Source of the DNA: Candidatus Pseudomonas phytovorans
GTDB lineage: Bacteria > Pseudomonadota > Gammaproteobacteria > Pseudomonadales > Pseudomonadaceae
Assembly: GCA_029202525.1 (NCBI GenBank)
Contig: CP119325.1
Coordinates: forward strand, 3,694,001-3,758,000
Direction of reading: 5' to 3'
Length of the DNA: 64,000 nt
Below, one piece after another: positions 26,701-34,061 of this stretch. A model generated the notes under the pieces. It did not search any database and was not told the origin of the DNA. It saw only the letters and a program-made list of their open reading frames with translations. Each line of letters starts with the position of its first letter. Positions within the stretch are counted from its first letter, which is position 1. Made by a program: the position numbers and the translations under genes.

Positions 26701-28260
26701 CAGCGGATTGACAAATTCAGCGGAAAGCCAAGGCGTATCAGGCTGGGAAATGCCTCTCTTGTGCAGGTAGACCTTCGCGGCCATCGACTGCTCTACATTC
26801 GTCACGAAGCCACGAATGGAGAAGGCAACTGTCGTCTCCATCACTTTTGTCGGAACTACATACGGCGTGTACTCAGTACGACAGGTGACGACAAGAGCGA
26901 GGTTCTCGTAAGCGTTGACTCGGGCGATCAGAGCGGGAAGTTCATTCCTCCATAGTTGCGCACCGGCACCTTCGTTGATTGCATCGATCAGAATGAGTCC
27001 GCGCTTTTGAGCGGCCTCAGCGGCAGAACTCATGGCCTGCAAGAATACCTCTGGCTCAACAGTCCCCAGCCCGAGTGTTTCTGTCGCTTGCCTCCAAAAA
27101 CCCAGAGAGCCTAATTGCTGCCCCAAAATAAAAACCACCGGGTGCCCATCTGAAATCGCTTTTTGAGCAACGGTACCGAGTGTGTGCGATTTGCCTGTGC
27201 CAGCCTTCCCTGTCAAAAGGGCAAAACGGTTTTGCTCAGCGGAATAAAATTTCCCCTCCAGCTTTGAACTCAAGCCGTAGAGAGCATTTGAAAGCTCGTC
27301 CAGCTTGTGGTTCAGGTAGTTCATGTCCGAAGAGGAGTAATCCCTTCTGGATTCAGACTTTGGCATATTTTGCCAAGCCCAGCCCTTCAATTCGTGGACG
27401 CTATGAGAGGCGTCTGACAAGGCTGCAACGCAATCGAGAATGGGCCAAGGCTCCCAAGAGTCGGAGCTAAATCGGCTGCCGAATGCTGAAGCCTTGGACG
27501 CTTCCTGCTCGACACGCTGGATACCAGCGATGAGCCCGGCGTCGGAGTCATCTTTTACGAAATTGCTGAGCTTGGCTGCTTTGGCTACGGCGGAAAAAGC
27601 AGAGGTGAGTTCGGTGGTGACTTCCTCATCGCGAAGGAGCACTTTAAAGAGGCTCTCGATTCCAACCTCTACGTGGTCTTCCGGGTGATATCGCTCATCG
27701 AGTGACTCTACGGCGAGTTCTACATTCTTGCGAAACCATTGCCCAGACATCTCCAACTCGCCAAACCAAAACTTTCGTAGGCCCTCAGCTGTAGGGTGTA
27801 ACAATTTGTCTGTCAGGTCAGACGCCGTCCAGGCCACGAACTCAACCGTGGGGATACTGCTTTGGGCACAAAGCGCCTCCCAGGCAAGCTTGTGCGTATT
27901 CCAGTGCTCCCACCCTTTTTTCCCTGCGCCCTGCGCCCCGCTGCGATCAGTAAGGTCACAGGGAATGGCAATCACATACTGTTTCAGCTCAGGGTGAGAT
28001 TTCAAAGCCTGCTTTACCGACTCGTCGATTTTGCTCCAATCGACATCCCGTGATCTAAGATAATACTTGGCCTGATAACCGACCTCAGAACCGTCCTGAA
28101 GAACCCAATAGCTCTCGATCCCGCCGTCGCCTCCCGAGCCTTCGATCCGCCTGAACTCTATGGCGCTCTCGGGGCGGTCGCGCCTGGCAAGTTGGCAGAC
28201 AAGCTCCTCGAAAGACAATCTTTGCCCGTCGTCTTTTCCGATGATTTTTGAATAGTCCAT
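23704..28260 (-). CDS. Avs-like STAND NTPase with N-terminal Mrr/PD-(D/E)XK nuclease domain
   Basis: A 1518-residue protein, the longest in the window, probably an antiphage sensor-effector. Residues about 1-190 look like a restriction-endonuclease (Mrr/Cap4-like) domain: RRIEGSGGDGGIESYW supplies the Glu/Asp and YQAKYY the Q-x-K motif. A P-loop NTPase follows, with Walker A GKAGTGKSHTL near residue 350 and Walker B GLILIDAINEG near 423. The remaining roughly 950 residues are helical and repeat-like, as in the ligand-sensing half of STAND proteins, and include a LEE tandem run near 1062-1080. The architecture fits Avs (AVAST) proteins that sense phage proteins and then cut DNA. The Avs subtype cannot be assigned by eye. 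It is monocistronic, with GGAAA before the ATG. Confidence 0.75.
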   Translation of the reverse strand: MDYSKIIGKDDGQRLSFEELVCQLARRDRPESAIEFRRIEGSGGDGGIESYWVLQDGSEVGYQAKYYLRSRDVDWSKIDESVKQALKSHPELKQYVIAIPCDLTDRSGAQGAGKKGWEHWNTHKLAWEALCAQSSIPTVEFVAWTASDLTDKLLHPTAEGLRKFWFGELEMSGQWFRKNVELAVESLDERYHPEDHVEVGIESLFKVLLRDEEVTTELTSAFSAVAKAAKLSNFVKDDSDAGLIAGIQRVEQEASKASAFGSRFSSDSWEPWPILDCVAALSDASHSVHELKGWAWQNMPKSESRRDYSSSDMNYLNHKLDELSNALYGLSSKLEGKFYSAEQNRFALLTGKAGTGKSHTLGTVAQKAISDGHPVVFILGQQLGSLGFWRQATETLGLGTVEPEVFLQAMSSAAEAAQKRGLILIDAINEGAGAQLWRNELPALIARVNAYENLALVVTCRTEYTPYVVPTKVMETTVAFSIRGFVTNVEQSMAAKVYLHKRGISQPDTPWLSAEFVNPLFLRSACVALARDGCKQFPRGLHGTKQVFAFYIRSVARNLGVGRDGSEDLLAPTTAAISAIARLMATDRRDYVLLADAVRISTEVFSSFPSPPSITWFDVLQKNGIFRLDPPPRQLELDPFAPVEDIVRFSFQRLQDHLMADALLKGVKDLGLELEKGVLSFILDGDRFKWEWAGLAEALSIQVPERFGSELLDVLPRDIDIWINDDSVRGAFLESLRWRSSNAFTERTWRYYQAILDVDDNQLYVLIELCANVDHPWNAELLHDILITKTMPERDASWTVKINDFDMADGSTIRRLLDWCLTSQTEKTDRHVQLLCGLAVTWLTASSHREIRDKATKALSALLLSKVKLYGELCERFAGLDDLYVMERLHGAAYGACCIDPSPIRLEQYAPVAYRMVFSEQCVPLSIMLRDYASGIVELAAHHRCLPTKVDLSACRPPYKSQPVQFTVSQALLGDVATKAGGDEIKRSCTGEISEFADEIKHRVSSFSSVALTSPMPYTQSEMNERFDIEVIAPYPDRQEIVDAISALQFNPFRFLLRPVEALEKLEELEELEELEELEEPDALEDCEALEAHDHSEELQQLEKKLVDLLNVDEKRRFTDEFRWCIARSEKYPRTLEGVDMAAAKRWVAKRAYDFGWTDELFPSDSSHRHSYSRDRPLFERIGAKYEWLALDELLCRLADSNWLSEARVDGTRDYRSSIDLGFHRDIDPTVLQGLSDASADFVDISPIALEEVSEDCLQEWPFKLDPSLGMPSLVGRTDEEGEKWLVLYEHRSVANRYDDGESREHGLRLKEWRFLMPVVVRKRDHKQLIRFLSTQRSLDVSRWSGRSCTDDGYLLEAPWRFTWDQLMWTPAYFHNQGELEVAFPCHKYHWESHLDASLPDGASAHLPAPWLANQLSITPMHFDPRVYVNALGKPQFISSMGPDDGSHAYIRQDIFERLLKDNDLACVWTFVAERGVWPGGGNSHAAWRRSEGVVWFERGKPKMESWKEDSGNGAEGG
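25022..25075. repeat. 9-bp tandem repeat within the Avs-like gene
   Basis: Four perfect copies of tcctcaagt (25022-25057) are followed by one single-change copy (25058-25066) and a degenerate one (25067-25075). On the coding strand each unit is one Leu-Glu-Glu, giving a run of LEE repeats. In-frame copy-number change would lengthen or shorten a helix without breaking the gene. Confidence 0.9.
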
Positions 28261-28880
28261 TGGGTTTCCATCTGAGATCCGGATTTTTCATCGACAGGGC
28301 ACTGTTCCCATTAGGGCTAGGTGCTCAGCGGCGAGTATGCGCTGAAATGATTTGACGATAAATGGAAGATGAATAGCCTCTAGTTTCGTAGACACCACTG
28401 AACGGCGGCTTCTGGCCGATTGCCGACCTCGGCGAAGGGCGCAATCGGCAAGAGCTGCTAGTCACGAACGCTGCCTTCGACCCAGCGCAATCCTTCATTA
28501 CGTTCGACTACCGATGACGGTGATCGCTGACTTCCATAACGCCTGCGTCAGCGCACCGTTGTATCCTGACCGGCTGGATACCGCAAAAACCTGTTCGCTG
28601 CTAACGGAACCCGAGGGCGGTTTACGGCTATCCGTTCAAAGCGAAGGGCGAGAAGCATCAGACCTATCAGCGCTTGATATAGACCATATTTTGCCGCGCA
28701 GTTGGAACGTCCCACTGGCCGCGGAAAGATAGAAGCGAGGCTGCGTGGCAGCCAACAGCGACGAGTCGGATGTGGGACGAAGCCGCGATTTCAGCCAGAG
28801 CCCATGCCCTCGCCAACATAGCACTGACGATCTGTCCCAAAAACGAATGATGACCTCCCACTCAGCACAGCAGGTAGGTT
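28261..28880. other. 620-bp intergenic region without recognised genes
   Basis: It separates the Avs-like gene from the serine-recombinase module. The stretch 28404-28490 (tggccgattgccgacctcgg and ctgccttcgaccca) resembles the motif near 23400. A short plus-strand frame at 28514-28732 exists but has no convincing support. Confidence 0.4.
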
Positions 28881-29786
28881 TTATTCACGCTCTAGACTAC
28901 GGGCATCTGCGGTGACCGCCTCCACAACCCCCACCAGCTCCCGCACCAGATCAGGCTCGAAGCGCTCTAGGTAAGCTGCGATAGTCTGATTGCGCAGTAT
29001 GCGTGACACATAGCCCTTGGCTACCACGAGTACCAGCATGGTTTCGCCGAGGGTGTCCTCGACCAACCGATAATCGTGGTAGAGCTTTTCCATCTCCCGC
29101 TCCATGCGTGCAATGTCTTCAACAGTCACGCCCTCACTGACTTTCTTTGCCTCAAGCAGCTGTTCAGGACGCGTAGCGGCCAATACCATTTCGGCGTAGC
29201 GGCCAGTAAAACAGTTGGCCGAAATCATCATCTCGACTAATTCTATCTGGCGCATCGGCTTCATCTTGCGCAGCACGCGAAAGACCGCCTGACTGACCAT
29301 TCGCGTTTTCAGCATCTCAGCGACTTCCGGCGCAATTCCCCGCAGCAAATGCTGGCGCTCGCGGATGCGTCCAACGTTGACGCTCAAGACTTCGGCAATC
29401 CGCTCGGCTGTCGTTCCTTTGCGAATGGCCTCCAGAATCATCTTGTGCTCTTGAATTGGGGTAAGTCGGTTGATCTGCCGGTTGTAGGTAAATCCTTCGT
29501 CATCTGTCGCCAACAGGCACAACGCGTCTTTTGCTCCCAGCTGTACGAGCGCGGCCAGTCGTAAATGACCATCCAGCAGCAGATAACGGGGCTCCTCTCC
29601 CTTCCCCTGAACCGGCTCGGGATGTACTGCGAGCGGTTCGACTACCCCCAGCTCGCGGATGGAAGCTAAAATCGCCGCATATTTTACGGAGGTCAGCATA
29701 TCGTGGGTGACTTGGCGTGAGGGCAAAATCAGCGGTAGGCGGACTGTAATCAGATCAGGCTCAAAGGCACGCTTGATGACAGTCAT
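28881..29786 (-). CDS. ParB-like protein with RepB-type C-terminal domain
   Basis: A 301-residue protein. The N-terminal ParB-like domain carries LGVVEPLAVHPEPVQ and YLLLDGHLRLAALVQLGA, the GxxRxxA nucleotide-box equivalent. A helix-turn-helix follows around GTTAERIAEVLSVNVGRIRE. The C-terminal half resembles plasmid-partition RepB proteins. It overlaps the upstream ParB gene by four bases (ATGA) and is the last gene of a recombinase-ParB-ParB operon. No ParA is present, so ordinary segregation is unlikely; a role in recombinase control or DNA bridging is inferred from context only. Confidence 0.75.
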   Translation of the reverse strand: MTVIKRAFEPDLITVRLPLILPSRQVTHDMLTSVKYAAILASIRELGVVEPLAVHPEPVQGKGEEPRYLLLDGHLRLAALVQLGAKDALCLLATDDEGFTYNRQINRLTPIQEHKMILEAIRKGTTAERIAEVLSVNVGRIRERQHLLRGIAPEVAEMLKTRMVSQAVFRVLRKMKPMRQIELVEMMISANCFTGRYAEMVLAATRPEQLLEAKKVSEGVTVEDIARMEREMEKLYHDYRLVEDTLGETMLVLVVAKGYVSRILRNQTIAAYLERFEPDLVRELVGVVEAVTADARSLERE

Positions 29787-30676
29787 GCATCCCCCTGAAT
29801 ACGCTCGGACAATACCTGCGGCATATCATCAATACCTTCGCTGTGTAACATTGACCGGAAAAATTCATCGGCTAATAGCCTACGCAATGCGGTCACGACG
29901 AAGAGCAATCGTTGCTCACTGATGTCCGCCTTCTTCACCATTAGGCGCTGACGGCGAACCTCAGTCTGATACGCGGTCAGCAATTGGCGGGGAGTGGTCA
30001 TGCGCTCGCCTCCCTGATGCTTACCATAATCTTTCCCTAGAACCCGTCGACGGTCGATCAGACGGCGCACCTTGATGAGTTCGTCTCCTTTCAACAGCCC
30101 ACTTTCATAGGCCTCGACCATTGCGGCCTGGACCTGGGCATCGTCAGACCGTGCAACATGGATCGCGACTTTAATCGGTAGCCAGCCCTTTTCGACGGCA
30201 GCAATCAAACGTTCCTCTCCTTGCCGCAGCAAGATCAGAATGCCGCCAACATATGCACGGTCTAAGCAGGTTTTCTGCGCAATTTGCCTGAGGGAGTAAC
30301 CACGTTCGTGCAGTACGTGGATCGCAATCAGCAAGTCACGGTTCGAGTGCTTGCGTCGCGCCAGGTTCTCTACCAAGCTAATAAGATATCGGTCTGTCTC
30401 AGCCGCCGTCACCACGACCGCCGGAATAGCCGACTCCCCCAGGACCTTGAAGGCTTCGAAGCGCCCTTGCCCACAGATCAGGTCAAAAGTCGAACCATTA
30501 CGGGTCACCGTGATCGGCCGTTTCAACCCCAGACTCGCAATGTTTTCCACCAAGCGTGCAAACACTTGTTGATTGCGACTTCGCGGGTTGAGGACACGAA
30601 TATCCGCGAGTGAGATCTGTGCAATAGGCGCCGCCTGCGCCACATGAAGTGCAAGATGCTCTCCCGATGTGGCCAT
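29783..30676 (-). CDS. ParB/Spo0J-family protein
   Basis: A 297-residue protein with a ParB N-terminal domain: IRVLNPRSRNQQVFARLVEN, LKRPITVTRNG and ICGQGRFEAFKVLGESAIPA, then VENLARRKHSNRDLLIAI as the conserved box. The HTH lies in GYSLRQIAQKTCLDRAYVGG. The C-terminal half is family-specific. The ATG overlaps the recombinase stop by one base (TAATG), so all three genes form one transcript. DNA-binding specificity and CTP use are not deducible by eye. Confidence 0.8.
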   Translation of the reverse strand: MATSGEHLALHVAQAAPIAQISLADIRVLNPRSRNQQVFARLVENIASLGLKRPITVTRNGSTFDLICGQGRFEAFKVLGESAIPAVVVTAAETDRYLISLVENLARRKHSNRDLLIAIHVLHERGYSLRQIAQKTCLDRAYVGGILILLRQGEERLIAAVEKGWLPIKVAIHVARSDDAQVQAAMVEAYESGLLKGDELIKVRRLIDRRRVLGKDYGKHQGGERMTTPRQLLTAYQTEVRRQRLMVKKADISEQRLLFVVTALRRLLADEFFRSMLHSEGIDDMPQVLSERIQGDA

Positions 30677-32229
30677 TACGCAGCGCTCCCCAAGGAAATA
30701 CGTCGACTCAGGGCCGTTAAGATGTCCAAGCTGTCAAACCGGTACAATTCCAGTTCGCGCGGATTAGTATCTCCCAGACGCAGGTGAGGTGCTGCCAAAT
30801 CGATCATGGGAAAAAGGTAGTAATCAAGCACTTCCTGCTCACCGGGGAGCATGCGCACAGCGACAGTTAGGTCAGGCATTAAACCGAAGTCGAAGCGCAG
30901 CTGCCAACGTCTGCGCACCGACTCTGAGCATTGACAGCGGCAAAGCACCACCGAGATCGAGAACTCTTCATTAACCCAAACCAGTTGGGTCTGGGGATCG
31001 ACTGAGATGCGACCGCCAACAAGACGAATGCGCTCCTGCGTGTCGACCAAAATGTGCGGATACAGCTCCCGCAGCCGGCGATTGGCCTCCAGAAAGCTGT
31101 AGTCCCGTGCGGGGGAATAGCCAATCAAGCTGTAGCTGCGTAGCAAACTACCAAAGCGCTGGCGATAACAACTGCTGGAGGGGCAATCCTCTTGCTCATC
31201 AATGATCAACCCAGACAGGCAACCTCGCTCCGCAAATAGTTGCTTTAGCGTGGCCAGCATCTGCTCATCAGTCCAGTGCCGTGACCGCGCACGGATGATG
31301 GCCTGCGCCGCGAGAAACAATGCGTGTTCGACCACTGAGGAAAAGGCACCATCGGACCGTACCAACTGATCAACCGGATTAGGTGTACGGGGCTGTTTCA
31401 GCTTACCAGAAGTGCGATTCCAGACGTTGTTACCGATGTATTTTTCGTTGATCAGGACCTGATGCACTACGCCCCGTGTCCACGGTCGCTGGAAGTCTGT
31501 AAGGAGTCCACGCCGATTCAGACGTGTTGCAATTTCAGCTTCGGTTCGACCTTCCCTGACAAATGCCTGGTAAATGTCCTGAACGATCTGTTGTTCGGAA
31601 TCCGGACCAGGCGTGAGAATCACCCGATCCGTCTGAAGGCTTTTGTACTCTCCCCGATCCAAGATTGCTTTAGGCTGCCCTGTCTGATCGATAAGTTGAC
31701 GACGCAATCCATATCCAGCCGGGCCACCTTGTCGGTAGCCCAGCTCGATCAAGCGCGACTGCCCCGCAAACACCTTGACGGACAGCTCTCGGCTGTACTC
31801 ACCAGCCATCATGCGTTTAACACTCTTGATGATGCTAGATACAGGTGAGCCATCGTTAACGAACTGTTCGGCGCAATATTCGACCCTGACACCCGCCTGC
31901 CGACATCGAACTTCGTAGCTGGCACTCACATCAGGGTCCTGAAAGCGCCCCCAGCGACTCACGTCATAGACCAAAACTACAGAGAACTCGGACTGAACCG
32001 CGTCAACGTCTCGAAGTAGTTGCTTAAGAGCTTCCCGACCATCCAGGCTTAAGCCACTTTTCCCCGCATCCGTGTACACCCGGACGATCTCCAGCTCATG
32101 CGCTGCCGCATAAGCGCGAATGGCATCCAGCTGGTTCTCAGTGGAGTACTGCTGATGTTCCGTCGACATACGGACGTAGGCAGCGGCTCTATTGCAGCCC
32201 TCTGCCAGGGATAGATGTGCTCGTGTCAT
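30676..32229 (-). CDS. Large serine recombinase
   Basis: A 517-residue recombinase. The resolvase domain occupies about residues 14-160 with the nucleophile in AAYVRMSTEHQQYSTENQ (Ser22) and the helper motif VLVYDVSRWGRF. The recombinase domain follows (GGPAGYGLRRQ; GVVHQVLINEKYIGNNVWNR). The C-terminal 200 residues lack the usual zinc ribbon and long coiled coil of phage integrases and are unlike other serine recombinases I know. It heads an operon with two ParB-like genes and is divergent from an HTH gene. It probably mobilises this module independently of the tyrosine-recombinase operon. Confidence 0.85.
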   Translation of the reverse strand: MTRAHLSLAEGCNRAAAYVRMSTEHQQYSTENQLDAIRAYAAAHELEIVRVYTDAGKSGLSLDGREALKQLLRDVDAVQSEFSVVLVYDVSRWGRFQDPDVSASYEVRCRQAGVRVEYCAEQFVNDGSPVSSIIKSVKRMMAGEYSRELSVKVFAGQSRLIELGYRQGGPAGYGLRRQLIDQTGQPKAILDRGEYKSLQTDRVILTPGPDSEQQIVQDIYQAFVREGRTEAEIATRLNRRGLLTDFQRPWTRGVVHQVLINEKYIGNNVWNRTSGKLKQPRTPNPVDQLVRSDGAFSSVVEHALFLAAQAIIRARSRHWTDEQMLATLKQLFAERGCLSGLIIDEQEDCPSSSCYRQRFGSLLRSYSLIGYSPARDYSFLEANRRLRELYPHILVDTQERIRLVGGRISVDPQTQLVWVNEEFSISVVLCRCQCSESVRRRWQLRFDFGLMPDLTVAVRMLPGEQEVLDYYLFPMIDLAAPHLRLGDTNPRELELYRFDSLDILTALSRRISLGSAA

Positions 32230-32351
32230 TTATTGATCGATGCTCCCTCAGCGGCTTGGGGTGTACACCCATACCAAGCCGTAGACCGCACCATGCCTAC
32301 CGGCCTTCGTCAGATGCCCTTCACACGAATATATAGAGGAGACACAGAAAA

Positions 32352-32705
32352 ATGATCGCGAAAATGGGCAATCCATTTCCAATCAATGCAGAAATCTACG
32401 CCAGCGCCGTAGCCGCTGCCCTAAGCACCGAATTAGGCACGTCACATCGAGCAATCAAGACGCTGCGCCATTGGACCGATGCCAGTGAACGCACCGCTAA
32501 GCACTGGCTGGCGGGCAGCCATGGTCCCAGCGGCCTTCATTTGGTTCAATTAATGCGGCATTCAGACCATGCGCTTCAGGCAGTGCTTGAATTGGCACAG
32601 CGGAACTCGTCCGTGGCAGTGGTCTGGCTTCCCGCTTTGCGCGAGCGCTTGCTTGATGTCGCAGAGATGATCGAGGCTTGCCTGGGGCCTGGCAGCGCTC
32701 ACTGA
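32352..32705 (+). CDS. Small HTH protein divergent from the serine recombinase
   Basis: A 117-residue protein. Residues about 30-75 (SHRAIKTLRHWTDASERTAK and HWLAGSHGPSGLHLVQLMRH) form a helix-turn-helix of the type found in small regulators of mobile elements. GAGGAGA lies about ten bases upstream of ATG 32352, and a second in-frame ATG is at 32364. The 122-bp gap to the recombinase probably holds both promoters, so it may regulate the module. Confidence 0.7.
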   Translation: MIAKMGNPFPINAEIYASAVAAALSTELGTSHRAIKTLRHWTDASERTAKHWLAGSHGPSGLHLVQLMRHSDHALQAVLELAQRNSSVAVVWLPALRERLLDVAEMIEACLGPGSAH

Positions 32706-33064
32706 CAGCCCTTTACGCAGTCTCTCGGCCTCTAGCCTGAATCCAGATGATTCCAAGCCATACAAGCTATTCAGATTCTACATTTGAAGAGTGTGGGATG
32801 CCCAAGGCTAAAAGGCTGGTGGCGGGACTGCTTTTCAGCTGAATGTTCGCAGTTAGCCGATTGCTGCCGCTCTCCCCAGGCAGCTTTGGGTCAAACGAAG
32901 TCACTCACGAAAGTTGGCTTTCGGCTCTGTGTTTCATCTGAGGTAGAATTCACACCTCTTAGTGGACGATGATAGTGACCAGGCCCATTCGGTCTATCTC
33001 TGACTGGATCCCCCTTGCCTCCCGCGAGCGTATAAATGCAGCATGTGAACCGACAGGAGCGACC
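32706..33064. other. Intergenic region with possible toxin-gene remnant
   Basis: About 360 bases. Around 32850-32895 it carries gccgattgctgccgctctcc and cagctttgggtcaaacgaag, the inverse form of the motif near 23400. Immediately before the HigA-like gene, the frame ending at 32972 reads GFRLCVSSEVEFTPLSGR. This vaguely recalls the end of HigB toxins (RLCF...DVEFTDYH), so it may be the eroded partner toxin. Confidence 0.3.
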
Positions 33065-33346
33065 ATGAGTATGCACAACCCCTCACATCCTGGAGCGCTG
33101 CTCACTGAGGACTCCCTTCCTGCGCTAGGCATCAGTGGTGCTGATCTAGCCACACACCTTGGCTACCCAGTGCACATTTTGATAGAAATACTAAAGTCTC
33201 GTGCGCCACTTGATGCAGATTTGGCAGTTCGCTTAGAGCTAGCCGGTCTCGGTATAGCCCGCAATTGGCTAGCCATGCAAATGGCTTATGATCTTTGGCA
33301 TGCACAACATCGTACGCTGCCAGTCATCAAACGCTTGGTTCCGTGA
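33065..33346 (+). CDS. higA: HigA-family antitoxin (orphan)
   Basis: A 93-residue protein beginning MSMHNPSHPGALLTEDSLPA, the conserved HigA/VapI antidote opening. The HTH follows: LGISGADLATHLGYPVHILI. It ends LWHAQHRTLPVIKRLVP. AGGAG lies five bases before the ATG. HigB is normally encoded immediately upstream and no intact copy exists here, so the gene is an orphan; sequence variation in the HTH suggests relaxed selection. Confidence 0.75.
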   Translation: MSMHNPSHPGALLTEDSLPALGISGADLATHLGYPVHILIEILKSRAPLDADLAVRLELAGLGIARNWLAMQMAYDLWHAQHRTLPVIKRLVP

Positions 33347-33442
33347 ATTCCCAGCACTTTCACTGATTAGCTCTTCTCCAAACCCAAACACCGCTCAAGG
33401 ACTCCCACAGAATCCTGATCGGTACGCATCAGCAGCTGGCAG

Positions 33443-33473
33443 GGACTGAGCAGCGGTTGCTGCTCAGTCCTTT
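33443..33473 (+). terminator. Rho-independent terminator after the HigA-like gene
   Basis: GGACTGAGCAGC pairs perfectly with GCTGCTCAGTCC across a GGTT loop and is followed by TTT. The T-run is short but the 12-bp stem is strong. Confidence 0.7.
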
Positions 33474-33584
33474 CACGGAGTGCTGCTCTGCCGGCGAATG
33501 TAGTCTTTAACGCTCAATAAAAACCAGGGCACCCGATTCGGGAAAAGAAGTGATGCACAGATAGCACCGATCCGCGTTGCGGGG

Positions 33585-33783
33585 TCGGAGCTGGTTGACA
33601 CATCGACGCAGGGCCGATTCCACCAGCCCAAGTGAACGGGCGGCATCGATATGGCCATAGCCCTGGTCGAGCACCAGGCTGGCAGCTTCGCGCTTGAATT
33701 CTGGGATAAATGTACGACGTTGCTTGGTCATCAGACACCTCTCTATGGCGAGCATTCTCGCCTAAATGGGTGTCCGGTTTCAT
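33585..33783 (-). mobile_element. IS3-family remnant (5' end of orfA)
   Basis: On the minus strand, MTKQRRTFIPEFKREAASLV and LDQGYGHIDAARSLGLVESA match the start of IS3-family OrfA transposases. Similarity stops after about 49 residues, near LRRCVNQLR, and unrelated sequence follows. The end near 33783 (tgaaaccggacacccattta on the minus strand) looks like the IS terminal repeat. About 200 bp remain, so it is not mobile. Confidence 0.7.
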
Positions 33784-34061
33784 TAGACCTCGACATACAG
33801 AACTTAGGAAACCAGGGGCGATTCATAGGCTTGCGCTACCTCTTCCCCACAGGAGTCAACATTGTACGCGTTGCTTTTCTCGATACGCTTGGTGACAGGC
33901 TAGGCGTAGTAGTGCTACACCTCAAAATCGCCTCACGAAAGATGGCATTATGCTACCCAGTTAGCCTAGTATTGGGTTTCGCGTAGGGAGGCGCTGAGGC
34001 ACAAGCATTCGATAGCTCCACCCGCGCACTCATTCAGACATTGGTGCCGGAGATTTTGTTA
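33784..34061. other. Intergenic sequence upstream of the ABC-3C operon
   Basis: No gene recognised. It becomes AT-richer toward the ABC-3C start and presumably contains that operon's promoter. Confidence 0.4.

Noticed and set aside
28514..28732. 72-codon plus-strand frame ending with DIDHILPRSWNVPL, faintly like an HNH nuclease motif
   Set aside because: Only one short motif-like stretch, no ribosome-binding site, and no second histidine or Asn partner in context.
33651..33986. 111-codon plus-strand frame across the IS3 scrap
   Set aside because: It runs antisense through transposase remnant sequence and into non-coding DNA.
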